From assembly GCF_000364625.1 (NCBI RefSeq), contig NZ_KB822612.1, positions 1-64,000 on the forward strand: DNA of 64,000 nucleotides, given 5' to 3'. The first letter of the stretch is position 1; each line of letters starts with the position of its first letter. Below, piece after piece: positions 30,693 to 39,797 of the stretch. Source of the DNA: Pseudomonas thermotolerans DSM 14292 (GTDB lineage Bacteria > Pseudomonadota > Gammaproteobacteria > Pseudomonadales > Pseudomonadaceae). The notes under the pieces were generated by a model. It did no database searches and was not told where the DNA came from. It worked only from the letters and a program-made list of their open reading frames with translations. The position numbers and the translations under genes were made by a program.

Positions 30693-33143
30693 CTAGGCGT
30701 CCTTGGTCGCGCCGGCGGCCACCGCGGCGCCCTTGATGTTCACCTCCTTGGCGGCGCCCTTCTCGTCCTCGTCCATGTCCAGCTCGGCGATCTCGCGCAG
30801 GCGCTCGACCACCAGGGCGTTGACGCTGCCGGCCGGGAAGCGCCCCCTAGCATCCGCCACGCCCACCTCGCGGCCGACCAGCAGACTCAGCGCCTCGTCC
30901 ACGTGGCGCACCGCGTAGACGTTGAATTGCCCCTTGCGCACCGCCTGCACCACGCGGTCGTCGAGCATCAGGTTGGCGACGTTGGCGCGCGGGATGATCA
31001 CCCCCTGCTCGCCGGTCAGGCCGCGCGCCTCGCAGAGGCGGAAGAAGCCCTCGATCTTCTCGTTGACCCCGCCGACCGCCTGCACCTCGCCGAACTGGTT
31101 GATCGACCCGGTGATCGCGAAGCATTGCTTGAGCGGCGTGCGCGACAGTGCGGAAATCAGCGTGCAGACCTCGCCGAGCGAGGCACTGTCGCCGTCCACG
31201 TAGCCGTAGGACTGCTCGAGGGCGATGCTTGCCGAGATCGCCAGAGGGAACTCCTGGGCGTAGCGGCTGCCCAGGTAGCCGGTGAGGATCATCACCCCCT
31301 TGGAGTGGATCGGCTGGCCGAGGCTGACCTCGCGCTCGATGTCGACGATGCCGCTGTTGCCCGGGTAGACGGTGGCGGAGATGCGCGCCGGAACGCCGAA
31401 CGCCGAGTCGCCCACCTCCAGCACGGTCAGCCCGTTGCACTTGCCGACCGCGGCGCCCTCGGTGTCGATCAGGATGATGCCGGCCAGCATGTCGTCGAGG
31501 ATCCGCGCCGAAACGCGCCCGGTGCGGGTCGCCTTGGCCTTCAGGGCGCGTTCGATGTGCCCGGCGTCGGTGACCTGGTCATGGGCCAGTTGGCGGATGA
31601 AGTCGGCCTCGCTGACCAGCTGGAAGAGGTCGCCGATGCGTGCCGAGAGGCGCTGCTGGTGCTCGGCCAGGCGCGCGCTGTAGGTGGCCAGACGGGCCAC
31701 AGCGCCGGCGCTCAGCGGCGCCATGCCTTCCTCGCTGGTGCGGGTCTTGAGCAGCTGGGCGAACTGCTCGAGGCTGTCCTCGGAAAGCGGGATCTCCTCG
31801 TCGAAGTCCACCAGCACGCGGAACATTTCCTGGAAGTCCGGGTCGTGGTCCTGCAGCGCGTAGTAGAGCTGCCGCGAGCCGATGATCACCACCTTGACCT
31901 GCAGCGGGATGACCTGCGGGGTGAGGGTCACGGTGGCGATCCGCCCCAGCTCGCCGAGCGGCGACTCCATCTTCAGCTTGCCGGCGTGCAGGGCTCGCTT
32001 CAGGGCGTCCCAGACGAAGGGCTCGCCGAGCAGCTTCTCGGCCTCCACCACCAGATAGCCGCCGTTGGCACGGTGCAGGGCGCCGGGGCGCAGCTGCCGG
32101 TAGCTGGTGTACAGGGCGCCCTGGTCAGAGCTGTACTCGATACGCCCGAACAGGTTGTCGTAGGTGGGGTGCGGCTCGAACACCACGGGCGCACCACCGC
32201 TGGCGTGGTGGCCGACCACCAGACAGGGGCTGTACTGCTCCTCGAGCAGCTTGCGGGTCTGCACGTCGACCTTTTCCACCTCAGCCAGCTGGTCAACCAC
32301 GGTCTTCAGCAGGTTGACCTGCATGGCCTGCAGGTAGGCGCAGACCCCGGCGTTCTCCGCGTACTTTTCGGACAGCGGCGCGAGCAGTGGCTGCAGGGCC
32401 AGAGTGATGGTCTCCTCGTTGAGCTGGCGCAGCTGGTTGCTGGACTCGCGCCTCCACTGCGGCAGGCTGGCCAGCTCCTGGTTGAGGCGGTCCTCCAGCT
32501 CGGCGATGTCGGCATGGAAGCGCTCGCGCTCGGCCTCCGGCAACTGGGCGAACTCCGCCTCGTCGAGTGCCTTGCCGTCGCGCATGGGGGTGAAGGCGAC
32601 ATTGCTGCTGTCGCGGTAGAGCGCCACGTTGCGCTCCAGGGCGAGGCGTTCGATCAGTTCCAGGGCGCGGTCGTAGCGCTGGTTGAAAGCGCGGTCGATG
32701 GCGCTCTTCTTCTGCTGGTAGGCCGGGTGCTCGAAGGCCGCCGGGAAGGTGGCCATCAGGTTGTCGATCAGCACGCCGATGTCGGCGATGAATTCGCTGG
32801 CGGTGCCCGGCGGCAGCTCCAGGGCGCGGGGCTCGCGGGGTTCCTCGAAGTTGTTGACGTAGACCCAGTCGGAGGGGGTCCGCATGCGCTTGGCCTCGGC
32901 CTTGAGGTAGCGCTTGACGAAGGAGAAGCGGCCGGTGCCGGGCTCGCCCATCACGTAGACGTTGTAGCCGGGCCGCGGCATCGCCACGCCGAACTGCAGG
33001 GCCTCTACCGCCCGTTCCTGGCCGAGGATGCCGCGGAAGGGTTCGAGGTCCTCGGTGGTGGTGAAGCCGAACTGCTCGGGGGAGAAGGTTCGGGTCAGCG
33101 CCTCGGGCGCCAGCCGCAGACCTGCGGCGATGGAATCGGGCAT
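30693..33143 (-). CDS. Lon-like ATP-dependent protease with N-terminal AAA_32-type region
   Basis: An 816-residue cytoplasmic protein. The N-terminal half is an AAA+-like region with MGEPGTGRFSF at 65-75, in which the Walker A lysine is Arg (R72), as seen in this subfamily. The C-terminal Lon protease domain (about 560-770) has the catalytic Ser in YVDGDSASLGEV (S653) and Lys in VGGVNEKIEGFF (K696). The ATG at 33143 gives MPDSIAAGLRLAPEAL. It is separate from classical Lon and LonB. It lies downstream of a DksA-like gene in the same orientation. Substrates are unknown. Confidence 0.92.
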   Translation of the reverse strand: MPDSIAAGLRLAPEALTRTFSPEQFGFTTTEDLEPFRGILGQERAVEALQFGVAMPRPGYNVYVMGEPGTGRFSFVKRYLKAEAKRMRTPSDWVYVNNFEEPREPRALELPPGTASEFIADIGVLIDNLMATFPAAFEHPAYQQKKSAIDRAFNQRYDRALELIERLALERNVALYRDSSNVAFTPMRDGKALDEAEFAQLPEAERERFHADIAELEDRLNQELASLPQWRRESSNQLRQLNEETITLALQPLLAPLSEKYAENAGVCAYLQAMQVNLLKTVVDQLAEVEKVDVQTRKLLEEQYSPCLVVGHHASGGAPVVFEPHPTYDNLFGRIEYSSDQGALYTSYRQLRPGALHRANGGYLVVEAEKLLGEPFVWDALKRALHAGKLKMESPLGELGRIATVTLTPQVIPLQVKVVIIGSRQLYYALQDHDPDFQEMFRVLVDFDEEIPLSEDSLEQFAQLLKTRTSEEGMAPLSAGAVARLATYSARLAEHQQRLSARIGDLFQLVSEADFIRQLAHDQVTDAGHIERALKAKATRTGRVSARILDDMLAGIILIDTEGAAVGKCNGLTVLEVGDSAFGVPARISATVYPGNSGIVDIEREVSLGQPIHSKGVMILTGYLGSRYAQEFPLAISASIALEQSYGYVDGDSASLGEVCTLISALSRTPLKQCFAITGSINQFGEVQAVGGVNEKIEGFFRLCEARGLTGEQGVIIPRANVANLMLDDRVVQAVRKGQFNVYAVRHVDEALSLLVGREVGVADARGRFPAGSVNALVVERLREIAELDMDEDEKGAAKEVNIKGAAVAAGATKDA

Positions 33144-33264
33144 CGGGAGTCCTTGGGAACTGCGGGAGAGATGACCGCATTCTGGCGCTGCCCCGGCGCC
33201 GCTGGCAAGGCGGGCGCGGGCCGCAGGGCGGAAGGACTCCGCCCTCCTGCCCGCGCGTCCGCGC

Positions 33265-33588
33265 TCAGCGCTCCTTGTCGGCGCAGGCCAGGCAGTACTC
33301 GGCGGCCGGCAAAGCCTGCAGGCGCGCCGGCTCGATCGGCTCGCCGCAGCCCAGGCAGTCGCCGTAGGTGCCTTCGGCAAGCCGCTGCTTGGCCTTGCCG
33401 ACCTGCAGCAGAGCCGCCTCGGCCTCGGCGAGCAGGGCCTCGAGCACCTCGTCGTTCTGCCGCTGCACGGCCTGCTCGGCGAAATCCGGGGAATGGCTGC
33501 GTGCCAGGTCGCGGCGGATGGCGGCCGCCCGCGCACCGTATTCCGCGGCTAGGGCATCGAGGGCCGCGCTGGGATCGAAGGTGGTCAT
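33265..33588 (-). CDS. TraR/DksA-type zinc-finger protein
   Basis: A 107-residue protein with an N-terminal coiled-coil stretch (about 20-70) and a C-terminal C4 zinc finger, CLGCGEPIEPARL followed by YCLAC. It is shorter than DksA (about 150) and belongs with the short TraR/DksA-like proteins that act on RNA polymerase. The coiled-coil tip contains DFAEQA rather than the DxxDxA of DksA, so a direct DksA-like effect is uncertain. The ATG at 33588 has a GGAG site nearby (GGGGAGCACC). It precedes the Lon-like gene by 121 bp. Confidence 0.88.
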   Translation of the reverse strand: MTTFDPSAALDALAAEYGARAAAIRRDLARSHSPDFAEQAVQRQNDEVLEALLAEAEAALLQVGKAKQRLAEGTYGDCLGCGEPIEPARLQALPAAEYCLACADKER

Positions 33589-33742
33589 GGTGGTGCTCCC
33601 CAAACGAAGTGGTCGGATATCACAAGTGTGGACAGGGAATGCCGCGCCGGCATTGAGCTGCGACAAAAATCGCCGCCCTTGACAGCGCCGGCGCCTTCCC
33701 CAAAGCTCCGCCCCCAGTCATCGGAACCAGAACGACGCCCCC

Positions 33743-35599
33743 TTGAAACGGACTCTTCCCGCCCTGGCCCTGGCGTTCGCCGCTGCCGTCCAGGCCGCCG
33801 GGCCGGATGCGGCCCGCCTCGACGCCCTCGCCGCGCATCCCTACTGGATCGCCCTCGGCCACTACGAGACCGGCAAGCTGGGCGGCTGGCGCAGCTACGT
33901 CGACGATCCCGACTTCTTCCTCTCCGCGCAGGGCGACAGCGACCCGCACGCCGAACTGGCCGCCACCCTGGCGGGCCTCTACGCCCCAGCCGAACTCGGC
34001 GACCGCCACCCGCAGTGCATCTACCCGGCGCGCACCCGCTGGCTGCGCGAGCAGCTGCAGCTGCAGCTGACCGACCTGCCGAAGCCCGACTGCGCCGAGT
34101 TCGACGCCTGGTTCGCCGACGTCGCCCCGCACAGCAGCGTGCTGGTATTCCCCGCCGCCTACCTGAACAGCCCCTCGTCGATGTTCGGCCACACCCTGCT
34201 GCGCATCGACCAGGCCGACATCGACGAGAACAACACCGCGCTGCTCAGCTACGCGCTGAACTTCGGCGCCTTCATCGAGGGCATGGACAACAGCATCCTC
34301 TATGCCTGGAAGGGCCTGATGGGCGGCTACCCCGGGCTGTTCGCCCTGGTCCCCTACCACGAGAAGCTCGCCGAGTACCGCCACCTGGAGAACCGCGACC
34401 TCTGGGAATACCGCCTGAACCTCACCCCCGAGGAAACCGGGCGGATGGTCGAGCACGTCTGGGAACTCAAGCAGATCCGCTTCGACTACTACTTCTTCGA
34501 CGAGAACTGCTCCTTCCGCCTGCTCGAGCTGCTGGAGATCGCCCGCCCGGGCATCGAGCTGACCGACCGCTTCCCGCTCACCGCCATTCCCACCGACACA
34601 GTGCGCGCGGTGAAGGACTCCGGGCTGGTGGCGCGCATCGACTACCGGCCGTCCCGCGAGCGCGAGCTGCTCGCCCGCGCCGAAGCCCTGGACGGCGCCG
34701 AGAAGGCCCTGGTACTCGCCCTCGCCGAGAACCCTGCCAGCCTGGACGACGCCGCCTTCGCCGCCCTGCCCCGCGAGCGCCAGGCACTGGTGCTGGACGC
34801 CGCCTTCCGTCTCGGCCGCTACCGCTCCGCCGGGGAGAACCGCGACCCGGCGGCGGTGCGACGCAGCTACGCGCTACTTCAGGCGATCAACCACAACCCG
34901 CCGCCGGCCCTGGAGGTGCAGCGCCCGGAACCGCCGGAGGACGGCCACCAGTCGCGTACCTGGCAGCTCGGCGCCGGCAGCCGCGAGGATCGCGCCTTCG
35001 CCGAGTACGGCCTGCGCATGGCCTACCACGACCTGACCGACAACGCCTACGGCTTCCCCCTCGGCGCGCAGATCGAGATCCTCCAGCTCAAGCTGCGCCA
35101 GTACGAAGACAACCACTGGCAGCTGCAGCGCCTGGACCTGGCCACCATCCGCTCGCTGACGCCCCGCGACCAGCTGCTCAAGCCCTGGTCCTGGCAGGTT
35201 GGCGGCGGCCTGGAGCGGGTCCCCGGCGAGGACGGCGCGGAACGCCTGGTCAGCCACCTGAGCGGCGGTGCCGGCGGCAGCTGGCAGCTCAGCGACGAGG
35301 TGCTGGGCTTCGCCTTGGGCACCCTGCGCGTCGAGCACAACCGGGACTTCGCCGCCTTCGTCGCCCCGGCCGCCGGCTTCGACACCGGTCTGCTCTGGCG
35401 CAACGGCCTCGGCAGCCTGAGCCTGGAGGCGCGCGGCGACTACTTCCACAACGGCGAGGTGCGCCGCAGCCTCGCCCTCACCCAGCACTGGGAGCTGGGC
35501 AGGAACCTCGGTCTGCGCCTGTCGGCCAGCCGACAGTTCAGCCAGCTCGCCGCGCCGGTCAACGAGCTGGCCGTGGAACTCAAGTGGTACCACTATTGA
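33743..35599 (+). CDS. DUF4105 envelope protein
   Basis: A 618-residue exported protein. A signal peptide is visible (KRTLPALALAFAAAVQA, cut near AAG). The DUF4105 core (about 130-300) has FPAAYLNSPSSMFGHTLLRI, cited as FPAAY to LLRI, and YYFFDENCSFRLLELLE; the conserved His and Cys suggest a papain-like fold relative, which is inference. The C-terminal 250 residues alternate in a beta-barrel-like pattern and end in ELKWYHY. Translation starts at TTG 33743 with no clear Shine-Dalgarno; no earlier in-frame start exists. It is divergent from the DksA-like gene. Confidence 0.85.
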   Translation: MKRTLPALALAFAAAVQAAGPDAARLDALAAHPYWIALGHYETGKLGGWRSYVDDPDFFLSAQGDSDPHAELAATLAGLYAPAELGDRHPQCIYPARTRWLREQLQLQLTDLPKPDCAEFDAWFADVAPHSSVLVFPAAYLNSPSSMFGHTLLRIDQADIDENNTALLSYALNFGAFIEGMDNSILYAWKGLMGGYPGLFALVPYHEKLAEYRHLENRDLWEYRLNLTPEETGRMVEHVWELKQIRFDYYFFDENCSFRLLELLEIARPGIELTDRFPLTAIPTDTVRAVKDSGLVARIDYRPSRERELLARAEALDGAEKALVLALAENPASLDDAAFAALPRERQALVLDAAFRLGRYRSAGENRDPAAVRRSYALLQAINHNPPPALEVQRPEPPEDGHQSRTWQLGAGSREDRAFAEYGLRMAYHDLTDNAYGFPLGAQIEILQLKLRQYEDNHWQLQRLDLATIRSLTPRDQLLKPWSWQVGGGLERVPGEDGAERLVSHLSGGAGGSWQLSDEVLGFALGTLRVEHNRDFAAFVAPAAGFDTGLLWRNGLGSLSLEARGDYFHNGEVRRSLALTQHWELGRNLGLRLSASRQFSQLAAPVNELAVELKWYHY

Positions 35600-35688
35600 A
35601 GGCACGCCAGCCGGCCCGGGCGATTTGCCCACCGGGTGCCGCTCTGCTAGTGTCGCGCCGCTGAACACCCCTCCCGCCGAGAACGCTC

Positions 35689-35931
35689 ATGGCCCGCAAG
35701 AAAAGCGCCCCCGATTTCGAGCAGTCGCTCGCCGAACTGCAAACCCTGGTCGAACGCCTGGAAAGCGGCGAGCTGTCCCTAGAAGACTCGCTGGCCACCT
35801 TCGAGCAGGGCATCCGCCTGACCCGCGAGTGCCAGGATGCCCTGGCCCAGGCCGAGCAGAAGGTCCAGATCCTCCTCGAACGCGACGGCGCACTGCAGGA
35901 AGCGCCGTTCGACACGGACGAACCGGTATGA
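35689..35931 (+). CDS. xseB: exodeoxyribonuclease VII small subunit
   Basis: An 80-residue helical protein that binds XseA to form exonuclease VII. The pattern [20 protein letters not shown] and [20 protein letters not shown] is diagnostic. It starts the xseB-ispA-dxs group, a conserved arrangement, and its stop overlaps the ispA start (ATGA). Confidence 0.96.
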   Translation: MARKKSAPDFEQSLAELQTLVERLESGELSLEDSLATFEQGIRLTRECQDALAQAEQKVQILLERDGALQEAPFDTDEPV

Positions 35932-36815
35932 TCGCCAGCTACCAGAAACGCTGCCAGCAGCGCGTCGATGCCGCCCTGGAGCGCCTGCTCCAGCCCCCAC
36001 GCCCGGAACTGGAGCGCCTCTACCAGGCCATGCGCTACAGCGTGATGAACGGCGGCAAGCGGGTCCGCCCGCTGCTGGTGTACGCCGCCTGCGAGGCCTT
36101 GGGCGGCCAGGATGCTCGGGCCGACGGCGCCGCCTGCGCGGTGGAGCTTATCCACGCCTACTCGTTGGTCCACGACGACCTGCCGGCGATGGACGACGAC
36201 GACCTGCGCCGAGGCCAACCGACCACCCACCGGGCCTTCGACGAGGCCTGCGCGATCCTCGCCGGCGACGGCCTGCAAAGCCTGGCCTTCGAGGTGCTCG
36301 CCGACCCCGAGCGCAACCCCCATGACGCCGAAACCCGCCTGGCCATGCTCAGCAGCCTGAGCCGCGCCGCCGGTCCCTCCGGGATGGTCGGCGGCCAGGC
36401 CATCGACCTCGACTCAGTGGGCCACAGGCTGGACCAGCAGGCCCTGGAGACCATGCACCGGCACAAGACCGGTGCGCTGATCGAGGCCAGCGTGCAGCTC
36501 GGCGCCCTGGCCAGCGGCAAGGCCGACCCTGCCAGCCTGCGCGCCCTGCAGCAGTACGCCCGGGCCATTGGCCTGGCGTTCCAGGTGCAGGACGACATCC
36601 TCGACGTGGAGAGCGACACCGCCACCCTGGGCAAGACCCAGGGCAAGGACGAGGCCCATCACAAGCCCACCTACCCCGCCCTGCTCGGCCTGGAGGCGGC
36701 CAAGGCCTACGCCCTGGAACTGCGCGACCAGGCCCTGCACGCCCTGCGCCCGTTCGGCGACAGCGCCGAGCCGCTGCGCGAGCTCGCCCGCTACATCGTC
36801 GATCGGCGCAGCTGA
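35928..36815 (+). CDS. ispA: farnesyl diphosphate synthase
   Basis: A 295-residue prenyl synthase making farnesyl diphosphate from IPP and DMAPP or GPP. The Asp-rich motifs are [18 protein letters not shown] and [13 protein letters not shown]. The first motif has the bacterial DDxxxxD spacing. The ATG at 35928 overlaps the xseB stop, indicating coupling. dxs follows after a 393-bp gap, which is longer than usual and holds gene-like debris. Confidence 0.96.
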   Translation: MIASYQKRCQQRVDAALERLLQPPRPELERLYQAMRYSVMNGGKRVRPLLVYAACEALGGQDARADGAACAVELIHAYSLVHDDLPAMDDDDLRRGQPTTHRAFDEACAILAGDGLQSLAFEVLADPERNPHDAETRLAMLSSLSRAAGPSGMVGGQAIDLDSVGHRLDQQALETMHRHKTGALIEASVQLGALASGKADPASLRALQQYARAIGLAFQVQDDILDVESDTATLGKTQGKDEAHHKPTYPALLGLEAAKAYALELRDQALHALRPFGDSAEPLRELARYIVDRRS

Positions 36816-37120
36816 GCCACCCGCTCCAGCACCTGCCCGCGCAGCCAGAGGCCGCCACCATCGCCCTCCTGCTGGCGTGACCAGTACAGGCTCAGGGTGA
36901 CCGGCGCCAGCTCCAGCCCCCCGAGTCACGGTGCCGCGGGCCAGCCCCCGGCAGACGGACCCGCTACGACAGCTCCGGTTGCTCCAGCGCCAGCGCCTCG
37001 GCGCAGATGCCGCGGCGCTGCGAGGTCACCGCCACAGGCTCGGCCGCCAGGTAGCACCCGACGCGCCGCGAGGGGCGCAAGCGCCGTTCGTCGATACCTG
37101 GCGAGGCCGTCCCGCGGCAG
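36791..37120 (-). pseudogene. probable decayed minus-strand gene between ispA and dxs
   Basis: Two minus-strand stretches have the codon bias of real genes but lie in different frames. The first (about 37090-36964) reads [17 protein letters not shown], then [13 protein letters not shown] and a stop. The second (about 36921-36791) reads [18 protein letters not shown], then [19 protein letters not shown] and a stop, overlapping the end of ispA by 25 bp. No start with a ribosome binding site is seen. I read it as one frameshifted relic; I do not recognise the family. The rest of the 393-bp gap shows nothing else. Confidence 0.35.
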
Positions 37121-37208
37121 ACGTCCCCTGCCACGCTTGTTCGGCGTCCGGAAGGCAGTTTTTCGGGTAAACTTCCGCATCTTTTGCATGCCGACAACGA
37201 CTCGCCTG

Positions 37209-39092
37209 ATGCCGACGACCTTCCACGAGATTCCCCGCCAACGTCCCGTCACGCCCCTGCTCGACCGCGCCCGCACGCCGGCCGAGCTGCGCCGGCTGTC
37301 CGAGGCCGAGCTGGAAACCCTGGCCGACGAGCTGCGCCTGGACCTGCTCTACACGGTCGGCCAGACCGGCGGACACTTCGGCGCCGGGCTCGGCGTGGTG
37401 GAGCTGACCATCGCGCTGCACTACGTGTTCGACACCCCGGAGGACCGCCTGGTCTGGGACGTCGGCCACCAGGCCTACCCGCACAAGATCCTCACCGGGC
37501 GCCGCGAGCGCATGCTGACCCTGCGCCAGAAGGACGGCATCGCCGCCTTCCCGCGGCGCAGCGAGAGCGAGTACGACACCTTCGGCGTTGGCCACTCCAG
37601 CACCAGCATCAGCGCCGCCCTGGGCATGGCCATCGCTGCCAGGCGCCAGGGCGTCAAGCGCAAGACGGTGGCGGTGATCGGCGACGGCGCGCTGACCGCT
37701 GGGATGGCCTTCGAGGCGCTCAACCATGCGCCCGAGGTCGGCGCCGACATGCTGGTGATCCTCAACGACAACGACATGTCGATCTCCAAGAACGTCGGCG
37801 GGCTATCCAACTACCTGGCGAAGATCCTCTCCAGCCGCACTTACACCATCATGCGCGAGGGCAGCAAGAAGGTGCTGTCGCGCCTGCCCGGCGCCTGGGA
37901 GATCGCCCGCAAGGCCGAGGAGCACGCCAAGGGCATGCTGGTGCCCGGCACCCTGTTCGAGGAGCTGGGCTGGAACTACGTGGGCCCCATCGATGGTCAC
38001 GACCTGCCCACCCTGCTCGCCACCCTGCGCAACATGCGTGACCTGGAAGGCCCGCAGTTCCTCCACGTGATCACCAAGAAGGGCAAGGGCTTCGCCCCCG
38101 CCGAGGCCGACCCGATCGGCTACCACGCGATCACCAAGCTGGAGCCGATCAACGCCACGGCCGAGCCGAAAAAGCCCTCCGGGCCCAGGTACTCCAACGT
38201 GTTCGGCCAGTGGCTGTGCGACATGGCAGCGGCCGACCCGCGGCTGATGGGCATTACCCCGGCGATGAAGGAAGGCTCCGACCTGGTTGCCTTCAGCGAG
38301 CGCTTCCCGGACCGCTACTTCGACGTGGCCATCGCCGAGCAGCACGCGGTCACCCTGGCCGCCGGCATGGCCTGCGAGGGCGCCAAGCCGGTGGTGGCCA
38401 TCTACTCCACCTTCCTGCAGCGCGCCTACGACCAGTTGATCCACGACGTCGCCGTGCAGCACCTCGACGTGCTGTTCGCCATCGACCGCGCCGGTCTGGT
38501 CGGCGAGGACGGCCCGACCCACGCCGGCAGCTTCGACCTCTCCTACCTGCGCTGCATCCCTGGCATGCTGGTGATGACCCCCAGCGACGAGAACGAGCTG
38601 CGCCGCATGCTGACCACCGGCTACCTGTACGACGGCCCAGCGGCGGTGCGCTACCCGCGCGGTACAGGCCCCAACGCCCCCATCGACCCGGCGCTGGTGC
38701 CGCTGGAGATCGGCAAGGGCGTGGTGCGACGCCGCGGTAGGCAGGTCGCCCTGCTGGTGTTCGGCGTGCAACTGGCCGAGGCCCTCAAAGTCGGCGAGAC
38801 GCTGGACGCCACGGTGGTCGACATGCGCTTCGTCAAGCCGCTGGACGAGGCCCTGGTGCGCGAGATGGCCGACGGCCACGAGCTGCTGGTGACCATCGAG
38901 GAAAACGTGGTGATGGGCGGCGCCGGCAGCGCGGTCGGCGAGTTCCTGGCCCGCGAGGGGATCCTCAAGCCGCTCCTGCAGCTCGGCCTGCCCGATCGCT
39001 ACGTGGAGCACGCCAAGCCGTCGCAGATGCTCGCCGAATGCGGCCTGGACGCTGCCGGCATCGAGACCGCCATCCGTACCCGTCTCGGGTGA
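37209..39092 (+). CDS. dxs: 1-deoxy-D-xylulose-5-phosphate synthase
   Basis: A 627-residue thiamine diphosphate enzyme that joins pyruvate and glyceraldehyde 3-phosphate, the first step of the MEP pathway. The cofactor region is [19 protein letters not shown] with [10 protein letters not shown], and the transketolase C-terminal part has [18 protein letters not shown]. The ATG at 37209 gives [21 protein letters not shown] (first 20 residues only matter), the family N-terminus; an ATG at 37188 is also in frame. Neither has a strong Shine-Dalgarno. Together with ispH, ispA and ispB, four isoprenoid genes lie in this window. Confidence 0.96.
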   Translation: MPTTFHEIPRQRPVTPLLDRARTPAELRRLSEAELETLADELRLDLLYTVGQTGGHFGAGLGVVELTIALHYVFDTPEDRLVWDVGHQAYPHKILTGRRERMLTLRQKDGIAAFPRRSESEYDTFGVGHSSTSISAALGMAIAARRQGVKRKTVAVIGDGALTAGMAFEALNHAPEVGADMLVILNDNDMSISKNVGGLSNYLAKILSSRTYTIMREGSKKVLSRLPGAWEIARKAEEHAKGMLVPGTLFEELGWNYVGPIDGHDLPTLLATLRNMRDLEGPQFLHVITKKGKGFAPAEADPIGYHAITKLEPINATAEPKKPSGPRYSNVFGQWLCDMAAADPRLMGITPAMKEGSDLVAFSERFPDRYFDVAIAEQHAVTLAAGMACEGAKPVVAIYSTFLQRAYDQLIHDVAVQHLDVLFAIDRAGLVGEDGPTHAGSFDLSYLRCIPGMLVMTPSDENELRRMLTTGYLYDGPAAVRYPRGTGPNAPIDPALVPLEIGKGVVRRRGRQVALLVFGVQLAEALKVGETLDATVVDMRFVKPLDEALVREMADGHELLVTIEENVVMGGAGSAVGEFLAREGILKPLLQLGLPDRYVEHAKPSQMLAECGLDAAGIETAIRTRLG

Positions 39093-39180
39093 CCGAGCGG
39101 GCGCCCCGCCCTCTGGTCCGGTACTGACCTAACGCCGGACCTTTCGCGCCGCCCCCGACGGTGCGCATGAGGGGTATCAC

Positions 39181-39460
39181 ATGGCATTACGGAGCCACGA
39201 CATGCGCCTGCAGCTGCAGGAACGCCGCTGGCTGTCCTGCTTCGGCCCGGCTGGCAAGCTGCGTATGTAGCGCTCGTTCCACTGCAACCGCGGCCAGCTC
39301 GAACGCATCTGCCAGCGACGCCGCCACGACCACCTGGCGCAGCGCCGACGAGCCCCTCGACACAGCCCAGCCCCTGGCCCACCTGCGCAAGGCCGCCAGC
39401 CGCCTCGGGAGCCGCGCTTCGCCAACCATCGGAGCATGGCCGCCCCGGGCCGCACCTGGA
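39181..39460 (+). pseudogene. gene-like debris after dxs
   Basis: The 415 bp between dxs and the riboswitch hold no intact gene I can support. An ATG at 39181 with GAGGGG seven bases upstream opens a 29-codon frame (MALRSHDMRLQLQERRW, ending GKLRM) that stops at TAG 39268. The same frame then continues with gene-like codon use (FHCNRGQLERICQRRR), and a second frame takes over near 39350 (DEPLDTAQPLAHLRKAASRL). This looks like one decayed gene with a nonsense change and a frameshift. The 29-codon frame could also be a real small protein. Confidence 0.3.
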
Positions 39461-39507
39461 GCCGGTGATTGCGTCCAGGCGCACAGCCAGCTATGGTGCG
39501 CGCGTTT

Positions 39508-39706
39508 TTCTTGTCGGTGCGCAATGTCCTTGCGTTAAACGGGAAGCCGGTGGCGCTCCTTGGAGCCATCCCGGCACTGCCCCCGCAACGGTGAATGACC
39601 GCCCTTTCGGGCAGGCGACGCCAACCGCCACTGGGAACCATCCTGGGAAGGCGGCGTCGTCAGGGTCATGAGTCCGGAGACCGGCCGACGGGAAGCGACT
39701 GGTGTT
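39508..39706 (+). promoter_or_regulatory. cobalamin riboswitch
   Basis: The conserved core is visible in order: a small P2 hairpin (CGCAA/TTGCG near 39518-39532), AAACGGGAAGCCGGTG, GCCCCCGCAACGGTGA, GCCACTGGGAA, and the B12 box AGTCCGGAGACCGGCC at 39671-39686. This is the RF00174 class, which binds adenosylcobalamin or a related form. The outer limits are approximate. It controls btuB, which starts 92 bp downstream. Confidence 0.95.
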
Positions 39707-39762
39707 GCGGAGGGCAGCACCGTCAAGCGCAGGCCCCGGGTCCGCGCTTGTGATCCTGCCCT

Positions 39763-39787
39763 CCTCAAAAGCGCAGCCCTTTTGAGG
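39763..39787 (+). promoter_or_regulatory. hairpin over the btuB ribosome binding site
   Basis: CCTCAAAAG (39763-39771) and CTTTTGAGG (39779-39787) form a perfect nine-bp stem with a seven-base loop. The 3' arm contains the GAGG of the btuB Shine-Dalgarno (GAGGA at 39784-39788, nine bases before the ATG). No U-tract follows, so this is a translational off-switch rather than a terminator. It is probably the expression platform of the riboswitch. Confidence 0.8.
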
Positions 39788-39797
39788 AATTCTTCTG

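Noticed and set aside
30603..33656. Thousand-codon plus-strand open frame opposite the Lon-like gene
   Set aside because: Same artefact: low-complexity Leu/Gly/His/Gln composition and full overlap with a gene having catalytic motifs.
39187..39429. 80-codon minus-strand frame after dxs
   Set aside because: No ribosome binding site, and the plus strand of the same segment has better codon use; neither supports an intact gene.
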